A DNA stretch of 64,000 bases. Origin: Isoetes taiwanensis (lineage: Eukaryota > Streptophyta > Lycopodiopsida > Isoetales > Isoetaceae). A model generated the notes under the pieces. It was not told the DNA's origin, ran no database searches, and saw only the letters and a program-made list of their open reading frames with translations. The stretch covers positions 10,960,075-11,024,074 of the forward strand of contig JAJEKV010000013.1 in assembly GCA_021234155.1 (NCBI GenBank), in the 5' to 3' direction. The position numbers and the translations under genes are program-made. Below, piece by piece: positions 23,449-33,059 of the stretch; position 1 is the stretch's first letter, and each line of letters starts with the position of its first letter.

Positions 23449-25506
23449 ATTACCAGATCTATTCAAAAGGATTGTCAAGGCAGGGTGTATATGTCTGAAA
23501 GTAAAGAAAAAAGCAAAAAGAAAATAGTGCATTGCTTTTTCTTATCCAAAATCTTGGATAAGATTTGCATCCCGAAAATTATATATAAGCACATGAGGGA
23601 ATGCCTAGGGGATGTTGGGGAGAGGCTGATGGAAGATACCATGTTTTCATGGAGATATACTGAAAGTTTAAAAGAAATATGCTACAAGCCATTTTATGTC
23701 TTTGCACAAGAAACTGATCCACCTTGCCCAAACCCAAATCTTAAAAATTTTATCGACGATGGTATAGGGCATGTCCGATCCACAAATATTGGAATAATTA
23801 AGAATAAGACCCTCCGGAATTTATTCAAAAAGGGTCTAAGCCATATTCCAGATAAGGTTCTCATCTGGAAAGACATGATAGATGAATTGAAGAAGGCATG
23901 TGACAGGATTTTCGAACTCCACCAGTATGAATTTCCACTCATAAAAGATAGTGATAAAGAGAAAATTAAAGAAGCTATAGTGGAACAAGCTGGCTGGGAA
24001 ATAAAGAAACAAAAGGAAAGAGCTGGTCTAACTAAGTTCCCTCTAAATGATGCTGGGCTCACCAGCAATTTGGAATGGTTAACTAAAAATCTGTATATAT
24101 CTGGGATAGACAAGGCCTCAAATAACCCATCCTTTATATGCCCAAAGCACATTAGGGAAATGGCCTTCAAAAGACTCTCTAGTTCTGATTTTATCCCGAT
24201 AGGACAGGCTGATGATGATTTATGTGAAAAAATCCAGAATGGGATACAAACTTGCATAGGGGAACTGGAGTTCAGTTCCAAAAAACTCCCATATATGCTA
24301 GGGTTGTTTAAAGCCCATAAAAATGAGTACCGGTGGATTACCAACGCCCATGATACGATTTTCACAGAAATTGCGGAAATTATCACAGAAGTATTAAACT
24401 CTATAATTGAAATGTGGCCGTAAATATCAAAAAGACCTTGAGCTGGTCCGAGCACATTCATAAATGGAAAAGTGAACGTGAATTGGATAGTTAACTCTAT
24501 ATATGATGTAGCATTGAATCTACCAAATAAAATAGAGGAAGTTTTTGTCGCAGACATCACCAAATGCTATGAAAGCATCCCTTTACAAGGGGAAGATGGG
24601 ATTTGTGAAATTTCTGAAAGGATTGCAAAAGCAACTTGGAAGTACATGAAAAATAAAAGTAAAAAATATGAATTATGGGTAAAGAGAGCTAGCAATGGTA
24701 AGTTTGCTGTTAAATGGTTCAAAAGCACACCACAAGGGAAATGCTGGTCACATATGACCCAGGAAAGTTTTATTATGACCAACTCCTGGCTCTTAACTAA
24801 TTGCTATCTGAAACTTGGTAAAGGAGTTTGGCAGCAAGTATGTGGCATTCCAATGGGTTTTTCTTGCAGCCCATGTTGGTGCAACACATATCTAGCATGG
24901 TTCGAATTGGAGTTTATTAGAAATTTGGCAAAGCAAGGGAGATGGGCTGAAATAAAAAGGTTCAGGTATGTATTTCGATACATGGATGACCTCTTAGCAG
25001 TAAACTGCCCTAATATCAAGTCTTTCCTAAGAAAATGGAATGAGGAAGAAGAACAAGAAATACAGATCTACAATATGCAGGTCTTAGGCATAAAGGAGGA
25101 GACAATATATTCGGAATATACTCCCAATTTCTTTTTTGGAAGTAAGGTCAATTTTTTAAATATGACTATTCAAGTATTTGACAGGGCATTAGGCATCTTT
25201 CAGACTAACAGGTATGACAAAAGGGAAACTTTACCATTTGATGTCATCAAATATGTCCACGCATGTAGCTGCAGGCCATATTTTCAAGCCAGGAATGTCA
25301 TTTTATCTCAAATTATGCCATTCATGTACATAAACTCCAGCCCAATTAATGCTGCAAAAGACATCAAGGAGTTGATGAAATGTTTTGTCAATAACGGGTT
25401 TGACAAACCAGGAATCATAAGAAGAGTGAGCAAATACATAAAAACAGGGATGTTTCCCGGGCTGAAGTTTGACACCAGCATTATGCTACAACTCACAAAG
25501 AATTAA
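23449..25506 (+). CDS. Penelope-like reverse transcriptase, interrupted frame
   Basis: This is the reverse transcriptase of a Penelope-like element, a family related to telomerase reverse transcriptase. Motif A reads ADITKCYESIPLQGED (about 24551), matching the DxxxLYTNIPxxEG pattern of the family. Motif B is GIPMGFSCSP (about 24844), motif C is YMDD (about 24979-24990), and the later FLNMTI and TNRYDKRETLP segments match the family's thumb region. The N-terminal half is lysine-rich without a recognised domain. The C-terminus ends soon after the thumb and has no GIY-YIG domain. The frame carries about two breaks between its N-terminal part and the catalytic core. No capsid or integrase domain is present, which excludes an LTR element despite the flanking direct repeats. 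Confidence 0.8.
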
Positions 25507-26041
25507 AGGTATCAGTTTATGTTTTCAATGCATAGATGATTCTTTTTCTATTATTCTTTATTTGGGGTAATCATCATAACTATAGGGTTATAGTGGACCC
25601 CTACTGTAACAAGTAGGGGTTCCCAACCTATATGTTACAGTAATAAAATAATCTTGTAGATTAAGATATCAGGGGTCTACAATAATCCTACGGATGGAGG
25701 TAGGGTTTTTTTTATATTTGTACTTATGTGGCTATTACAAGCTGATATTTAAAAACATTATCTCTAAAAATACCATAGGGATGTGAAAATATAAAGGCAG
25801 ATTCATATAAAGGAAATAATTCCTTCAGATAAAAAGGTCTATTCTAAGCATTACATGAAAAACCTACATATCCACCCCATAGATATTAAGGGGAACGGGA
25901 AAAACCATTGCATTTAATGAAATATCTTAGATTAAGAAAATCTTTGACCCGAAGGAGAAATTTTTTCGAAAGATCAGTCCATCGCATGCCAGCCAAACGT
26001 TAAGGGAGGATTCCCCGCCAGATAGCTATCCCCATAGGAAG

Positions 26042-26929
26042 ATGGGTTTTGATTATAATGGCATATCCGGAAGCAGCAACTCTGAAGAAGATGATGCGCC
26101 TCAAGATGATTTAGAAAGGGAGCTATTGTGGTGCAAAAATTCTGAAAATTTCAAAGCTTTACATATGGCTCAGAGAGGTGGAGGAAGGGGATATGATCCC
26201 AAACGGAGCTATGGAGATGGAAATAGAGGTTACGCTGCCAAAAGGGGCGGCTACAATAGAAGACCTAGTAGTTTTCAAAGAGACAATACAAGTCTGGAGC
26301 ATTATATCCCAGAAACGCAATATAATGAAGATGGGGGTTCAGAAGATGAAGAGTTTCAGGTATGTTTGGAATAACCCATATTTAAAAAAAACTCTGTTTC
26401 TTTAGAAAGAGGATAACAGAGAATAGAGGGCTGTAAAAAAGGACCAAGCCTTATACAAAGGTAAAGACACCATGACAAAATGATGATGTTTGTTTGATGA
26501 TTAAAAATGAGGGAGATCTCCTTCCCTTATATAGTTCAAATGCACGATATTGCTTATATTGAAATGTATCTAGCTAAAAATGACTGTGTAGTCTGATAGA
26601 TATAGTAAAGAAAAACCACAGATTTATATTATCATAGATTCTAGCCTTTGTGTCTATTTCCCTGATTTCTTAGTAGGCTTTAACTCATCAAGAGCAAAAA
26701 GGTACAATGGGTAAAGGGCGAAGAGCCTAGAAATACCCAAAGTACCTTTTGGCTCTTGTATACTTACCAAGATTATTGCTAACTTATACATGATTGGCTG
26801 CAGGTACGTGGTATTTCTAGTCTCATTGTGCTATTTTTGCTGTTATGGTTGGTTGCTGCTCAAAAGACTTCAAGGATCATACAAATGGCTAAGGGAAGAA
26901 TTTGCTACTTCAAGCTTACTTTTTCTTAA
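26042..26929 (+). CDS. R/G-rich small protein with hydrophobic tail, two exons
   Basis: Exon 1 (26042-26359, 318 nt, 106 codons) encodes an acidic N-terminus (NSEEDDAPQDDLE) followed by an R/G/Y-rich middle (MAQRGGGRGYDPKRSY) and an acidic end. It stops at a CAG followed by the donor GTATGT. The acceptor GCAG ends at 26803. Exon 2 (26804-26929) stays in frame and adds 41 residues, beginning VRGISSLIVLFLLLWLVAAQ, a likely membrane or hydrophobic segment. The predicted protein is 147 residues. RG-rich regions often bind RNA, so an RNA-binding, membrane-tethered accessory protein is conceivable. Without splicing the frame ends five codons past the donor. The diverged unit 3 keeps the same plan. 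I know of no named family. Confidence 0.6.
26695..26757 (+). ncRNA. Conserved potential pseudoknot near a 3' splice site (unit 2)
   Basis: Same pairing plan as in unit 1. The downstream strand here reads GCTCTT instead of GCCCTT, which replaces one G-C pair with G-U and so keeps the pseudoknot helix possible. The sequence ends about 45 nt before the acceptor. Confidence 0.5.
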
Positions 26930-28150
26930 AAAGTTATCTTTACAAAACAATAGTTCAGTTTACCTAAGTACAGATTCGGGTCTTTTTTCTACAATGATAT
27001 GACCATAGATCTGCATAAATATGTTTGCTGTTTGCACTAAATATCACAGTTAACTTTGATGACTTGAAGTATAGAATACATAAATGATATATGCTGATAT
27101 AAATGACTCAAGTATTCAGACTTATGGTCATCATGAATGAAAATAGGAGCTTATGTACCGGATTTTTGCTATGAATACAAGGAAAAAATCTTTTTTGGGC
27201 TCATAATAGATGTAAATCGCTGTTTGCTATGGAATTCAGGGATGCAAAGAAGATTTATAGCTTATTTCTGTAAAATAACATAAGGAAGATGTTAAAGACC
27301 TTTTGTTGGAAAAAACAACACTCATATTGTTTTAAATAAAATAGATATGGAAACCATCCAGTATCTACGTTAAAGAACCATGTAAAGATGGAAAAGGAAA
27401 AGGTGATTAAAATTAAAAAAGGATAGACTGAAATAACAATCTGTCTTATAGTTTTTTATTACTTTAAAAGTTAATACATCCATGCACATGCATGAAGACA
27501 TGCAAAAAGGGAGGTGCATGAAAATTAAGACAACTGAAAGTTAAGAAAAAGTCTGTCTGCAAAGATATATGAAAAGCTAGACCGAAAATTATAAAATCAG
27601 AATATAATGCACGATTCAAATGGAAAGCTTAGAGAAAGGCTTGTATAAGTTAATACTTCTAAGTGCATGGACCTTGGGTAGAATATGCAGATCTTTATGT
27701 CTGTAGGACCAATATCAGAACTAATTGTTAAAGTCAAGGGACTTTTAGACCTTAGTAGGATGTAATGTCTTCGATTGCTCATCCGGCACGTAATGATAAG
27801 GCTACTTGATGGATTGGATCGATGTAGCTTGAACCTGCTAGTAGGGTTGATGCCTAGACTAGTTGTTTTAGGGTTTTTTTTTTTTCTATGATTGGACAAA
27901 AGAGATATCATTATATATGGCAACATAAGGGGGAAATCAAATAGGTTACCAAGGTTTTCCCCCCCTTATTAGAAATGCACAATTGTGTTGCAAAATTAAA
28001 ATGTTACGGTAAATATAATAACAAGAGGTAAAAATATCTAAAGGCTAAGGGAATTTCAAGCATGTCAAAGCGGACCCAACTACTTACCGACATAGCGGTG
28101 ATTTTAATACTGACGAATTAAGTTTCCCGGGCAATTACTTGGGAAAGAAA

Positions 28151-28918
28151 ATGAGTCTTAGTTCTAACGCAAGCTCGGATAGTGAAGACTCAGGCGCCAC
28201 TCGGCTGCATGAGCTTGAGTTAAACAGGGAGTTCGAGTTTTGCAAGGAATCAACTAGGTTTGAAAGGTTAAGCATGGATAGACGAAATAACAACAGAAGC
28301 TTTGATACAAAACGGAGCTTTGAGGGTGGTACTGGATATAACACCAAGAAAAACACCTATTTCAACAAGAAACAGGGCGGATTTTATAGAGGAAGTAACT
28401 CTAATGAGTATGGAGTTCCGGAAACTCAGCTAGACGAAGACTTTGGGTCAGACCATGACGATCTCCAGGTATTTATTGGGATTAATTACAAAGTATCTGT
28501 GAAAGGGAACATAAAATAGGAGATGGAGTGATAGATGATGCTTAACCAAGCTCACTGAAATCGGGTAATCAGACACCCACATTTAAACAGTAAAATACTA
28601 CTACTCTATATGCTGAAATAGACGGCTAAATCTGATTTGTATTGACATTTCTGTGGGTAAATCCACTAATATTGTAAGATGTATTACATAGGAACGTTTC
28701 TATTTATCTTTCTCATTTCTATGTAGCTTCTACTAACCAAGGGCAAGAAAGGTCTAATGGGTGAAGGGCGATGAGCCATGAAACCCTCTAAGTACCTTTT
28801 GGCCCTTGCATTGTTACCGATTTATCGCTAATATTTGCATGATTGGTCGCAGTGCGTGGGGTTTCTTACGTCATTATATCTTTCTTCTTTGTTATGGTGT
28901 GTTCTAGCTGCGTATTAG
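28151..28918 (+). CDS. R/G-rich small protein homologue in unit 3, two exons
   Basis: Exon 1 runs 28151-28468. It is again exactly 318 nt, although the amino-acid sequence has changed widely. Shared positions include a CK-S-F block, DTKRSFEGG (against DPKRSYGDG), the VPETQLDEDFGS block and a final Q before the donor. The acceptor (CGCAG) ends at 28852. Exon 2 (28853-28918) is in frame and encodes CVGFLTSLYLSSLLWCVLAAY, again a hydrophobic tail with a shared LLWxV core. The predicted protein is 127 residues. Equal exon length and a preserved hydrophobic tail across this divergence suggest past selection on the spliced product. Confidence 0.6.
28746..28808 (+). ncRNA. Conserved potential pseudoknot near a 3' splice site (unit 3)
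   Basis: AAAGGT pairs with ACCTTT, nested GGGT pairs with ACCC, and the loop GAAGGGC can pair with downstream GCCCTT. The core GGGCGATGAGCC keeps the inner GGC/GCC hairpin seen in units 1 and 2. The stretch from here to the acceptor is the best conserved non-coding part of the three units. Confidence 0.5.
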
Positions 28919-29834
28919 GATGGGAAGATCCGGATGAAGATCCTAAATACGCCTTATCTCGACTTTTATGAGTAACCAAATCCGTGTTTTCTATGTTTTG
29001 TATGCACAAAGGTAATGTGCACCATACTCTCTCATTTGCAAGTAGTAAATATGTACTAGGTTAAAAAGTCCCATTGGAAAAACTCTATATTATCATAGAA
29101 TTTTGATGCTCCAATAGGAGAAGACACAACACAAAGTGAGATAATTTACATATCTAGCATTTTCGCCAATGTATGTACTTAGAACTGCTTTATGATAACA
29201 AATATTCGGAATACAAAGTATTGATGGTTTATGCATAAACCTAAGTTCAAACGCCTACAGATTTTGATAAATGAACTAGCAAGGTGATTTGTTAAGTAAA
29301 ATATGTGAAGTTAAGTTCAAGCAGACAACAAGATGAAGGTAAAAGGGTTAATACATGAATCAAAAATATAACATGGAAAATAACAAACAGTAGTGTAAGG
29401 TATCTACCTACTGATTATACATGTTAAGTACCAAAAATATAAGCTGAGATCAGCGAACTCTCAAAAGGAAAAAGAATAAATACTATGAATATATTTGAGT
29501 AATGGACATAAGGGGACTAAAGGTTAAAATACAGACATGCAAACAGACCTGCATGGTATTCTAATGAAATGATTAGATGGTGACTAATGCAAAATAGCAT
29601 ATGAGGAAATGAAAATGTTCCAAAAGACAAGGGGAAAATGGATAAAAGTCACCTGAACAGATATAAAGACAAAGTCATAAGACTTATTGACCACAGGTTG
29701 GATGCTCTACATATGATTAGCTCAGTTGTATGATAGATTGATAAGACTATGGAGGGATTGACCAAAGTAGTCTGAGGTGCTAGTAGGGTCATTGCTGGAC
29801 TAGTTTCTCGGGGTTTTTTTTTTTTTTTTTTTTT

Positions 29835-31690
29835 GTGAATATGTGATTATGTGATTATGTGAATAATATGATAATTGGCTTTTGTTGCATGGTCGCTTTA
29901 TTAAAAATACCTAACGTGAAGTTTAGGGCTAGACCGTTTTGGTGCGGATGGAGGTCACTGACCATAGAAAAGCTCCGGCCAGTCATCAAAAAACGCAAGA
30001 TGAAGTTCCTATCAGCGGTATGTGCCGGCTTTTTTCTACATCTGAGAGGTCTTAAGATATGTACTGTGTTTTGTTAAAAATGGCCTTTAGATAAGAAAAG
30101 CAGTAGCACTTTTGCCTTCTCACGTATTTAAGCATGTGTTTGTTTCCTATTTCGCCATAGCACAATGCAGTTTGCTTGATCACGGTTGTAGTGCTCACAT
30201 ATCTGGCTACCGTGAGTGAGCTATGGGGAGAAAGAAGGGTGACCTTAATCGGCCACCAAGAAAAGGATGGCAGAGGAGAAGGCTAGTGCCAAGAGCAAGA
30301 AGAAATTATTTGATTTTCATAAGAAATTGAGTGTAGCCACCCAAAATGGCTCTGATCCGGTGAATATGGATGGCGGTGGGAGAATGATTGATACACCAAA
30401 GGATGCGAAATATTGCCCATAATGAAAATTCGAATCAAATGATGGGTACTCCAAAGCATGAAGTCTTTGGAACAAGTTGGATTTAAGAAGAACAATGAAG
30501 ATGGCAAGAAGCACCGGCACCACACAAATCTCTCGGGGTTTGATCATGTAGATTTAGCACTTGTACATTGATGTATGAATTATAGCTCTGTTTAGCCATT
30601 TGGGGAAACTCTTTCTAGATAAGTCGGCTATGAATAATGACATATGTAGATCTCGGGTTCTCAAAGTGGAAATGTCGCCTATGAATTATTATGGCATGAT
30701 TGCAATAGATTTATATGTAAACCGTAAGTAGAATCTTGTTAAATAGTAGCATATGACTTGTGATTCCAAAGTAAATAGATAGATTTAATAATGCTCCCTC
30801 AGAGTTGCTTGGATGAGAGCTTCCATAATTCTTTATACAAGAAAATTTGAAAAATAATTTGACAATTACGATGTATGCTTGATGTTTGGGCGTGAATTTT
30901 ACCATAATTGTTAAGAAAAGCAATCTACATAAACAAGTAGGCTTTGTTATGTTGTTAATTAATGCTGGTCATATAAGTTAGAGGAGAGATGTCTGGCCAA
31001 GGCAAAGAGAAATATCGAGAATAAGCCATTTATTCTTTGTGCTTCTAAATAATAAGGTTGATAGCAAAAAGTGTGTTTGATGGCGATTGCAAGCATGAAC
31101 CATTGTAAATAAGCTCTATTACCGATGCTTTGTGAATAAGTTATTTAGGACATTAGAAATTTATGTTTAAAGGTTTCTAATGTCTTTTTTCTTTAAACCG
31201 ACCTTACCCAATGTAATGTTTGTATTAAACAAGCGAGGGTGAAGGGTGATAAACTTATAGAATCTTATGACACCAAGCTACCCTAAACAAGACAACCATT
31301 CGATGCTTGTGTTTGTTTTTTTGGGTGCGTGTAATGTGATTCTATACTCCCCGCTATGTTTTTCATAAATAGAAGTATTGGCAAAGATCAAGAAACTATT
31401 ATGGACAAGTGAATCTAAGACAAAGATCTTCGGATGTTCTCTAGGGTATTCTGACCCTGGTGGTATTTAATGTTTTGTTAAAACACATTTATTGACAAGG
31501 TATATTGTATTTATTGTATTTATTTGACTTTAAGGTAAAAAATATTTGAATTTCAATTATTTTGAGATTATGTAACCAGATTTTGGCCTTGTATTGAAGT
31601 CACCTTTTCAATAGAAGGACTGCTTATTGAATCCTTATTTTCTTGTAAAGGTCTTAAGGATTATGGTCTGTTTTTCAGACTTAGAGGATT
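29835..31690. other. Non-coding stretch
   Basis: No gene is supported. The open frames are short and without domains. A purine-rich lysine-coding patch near 30230-30320 may be a remnant of a gene, but it has no continuous frame. A T-run of about 20 is at 31690-31710. Confidence 0.4.
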
Positions 31691-31884
31691 TTTTTTTTTT
31701 TTTTTTTTAGCACACCAGCCCTCTACCGCCTCTGACCTTTCTTGCAATTCTAGCCTATCCGTGTCAATTCCACATCATCAAAATCCAATGTGGCTAATTC
31801 TACACCATTAGATCTCCAGTTTTTCAAATCAATGGCTATGAAAAATAGATAAAGCCACAAAAATTGCGCGGAGATTTCATTCGT

Positions 31885-32881
31885 CATAAAGGTAAAGGGG
31901 CCACATTTCGCTTTTTTCAGCCAATTTTAAATCGAGTAATAGTTCTTGTTATGGTCGGTTGATTTCGTGTCAACGATCACTTGATTTTATACGAAATATA
32001 CTTGATCGGATAACATAAAAATTACACAGATATTCAATCAAAAACATCAGATTATAGATGTTTAGGAAACATCAGATTATAGAAATTGAAGAAACAAAGA
32101 TCAAAAACAAGGATCGAAAATGCGATGATAAGCTAGGCATATTCTTGGACCGATTTGGCATAGAAATAAGCCATGCATGTTCTTGAAACAAAGGATCTAA
32201 CCGCCTAACACACTCCACAAATATCCACGTAAAATGTAGGCACCTAAATCCATAAAAAATGCGTTAGAAAAGCAAAGATACTAAATAATCCAAAAAAAAA
32301 AGGCATGGTTATGATGTTACCCCAGAAATCTTTAGGAAATATCCTTCCAAATCTATCGAAAAGCAAGAACACGGATCTTAGCACTGTTATTGACACATTA
32401 ACGTAAAAACTTCGACAAAATCTCTCAAACCTCGGTATGGCGACGTCCCGGAACTTCGAAATCAAATTATGGCGCGTCCAAAGACTCAAAAATCCCCAAG
32501 AACACAAAGATTGAGCACAAAATAATGGCGCCGCCAAAGAAATCGCCTAAATCTCTGAACCCTGGGCTTATGGCGACGTCCTAACTCAAAATCAGCTATG
32601 GCGCCCGGACTCAAAAATCCCCAAGAACACAAAGATTGAGCAAAAAGCAATGGCGCTGCTCCAAGAAATCGCCTATATCAACATCTAAAGCATGCAAAAA
32701 TGCTATGCAAACCCCAAAACAGTAAGCGCCCATGCCAAACATGACATCGCCATAGCTCTGTCGACGGCTATGGCGACGGAACCATCGCCAGAAAAAAGGA
32801 GGTAAGAAAAAAAAAAAAGCTTTATAAATGATGCTGACGTGGCATCCAGCTGGCCAAAATGTGGCCCCCTTTACCTTTATG
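31885..32881. mobile_element. Non-autonomous DNA transposon-like element with terminal inverted repeats
   Basis: CATAAAGGTAAAGGGGCCAC begins the left end (31885-31908) and its near-exact complement closes the right end (32857-32881), about 1 kb apart. The interior has no transposase. It contains many 'tatggcg' motifs and a segment repeated with a 125-bp period (copies starting near 32483 and 32608, sharing 'aaatccccaagaacacaaag'). The adjoining foldback starts with a similar GGTAAAGG end. Confidence 0.55.
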
Positions 32882-32884
32882 TAA

Positions 32885-33037
32885 GGTAAAGGCCATTTAG
32901 GCCACTTTTCTGGCCGAAAAGGCCTGGCGGCGGTGAGGTGAGCTGGCGGCACGCGGCCCGCCAGCTCGCGGCCCGCCAGCTCACCTCACCGCCGCCAGGC
33001 CTTTTCGGCCAGAACAGTGGCCTAAATGGCCTTTACC
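32885..33037. repeat. Long palindrome (foldback) with 65-bp arms
   Basis: The left arm 32885-32949 and right arm 32973-33037 are complementary over 65 bp with one mismatch seen, separated by 23 bp. The GC-rich centre holds an additional GCCCGCCAGCTCGCG. The outer ends (GGTAAAGGCC / GGCCTTTACC) resemble the ends of the neighbouring element, suggesting a derived or nested foldback. Confidence 0.85.
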
Positions 33038-33059
33038 TATTACGTAAATGTATGTGCCC

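Larger units (their letters stand above)
21476..25705 (+). mobile_element. Internal region of a Penelope-like retroelement
   Basis: The unique segment between units 1 and 2. It encodes a small basic and acidic region (about 21835-22115), an unrecognised 341-codon frame (22118-23140), a likely intron, and a Penelope-type reverse transcriptase (about 23449-25506). It ends with a purine-rich tract (GGATGGAGGTAGGG) immediately before unit 2. I found neither a GIY-YIG endonuclease nor an AP endonuclease. Endonuclease-deficient Penelope-like elements (Athena and Coprina types) are known, including in Selaginella, and are the closest match by architecture. The reverse transcriptase frame has about two breaks. 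Confidence 0.75.
25706..27885 (+). repeat. Long direct repeat, unit 2 of the Penelope-like element
   Basis: A 2,180-bp partner of unit 1, starting at the T-run 25706-25713 and ending GGG plus twelve Ts. Just beyond it (about 27900-27958) lies a hairpin-forming pair, TAAGGGGGAAA with TTTTCCCCCCCTTA. It carries the undamaged copy of the small spliced gene. Confidence 0.88.
27874..29834 (+). repeat. Diverged direct repeat, unit 3 (solo)
   Basis: About 1.96 kb directly abutting unit 2. It starts at the shared T-run and ends GGGG plus 21 Ts at 29834, after a 'gctagtagggt' segment matching the ends of units 1 and 2. Overall it is strongly diverged from the other units, with conserved islands at the small gene, the intron structure, the branch-point region and the 3' end. 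No reverse transcriptase follows it, so it behaves like a solo terminal repeat of a related subfamily. Confidence 0.7.

Noticed and set aside
19297-27885. Classical LTR retrotransposon
   Set aside because: The direct repeats look like LTRs, but they do not start TG and end CA, no tRNA primer site follows unit 1, and the reverse transcriptase is Penelope-type with no integrase, protease or capsid.
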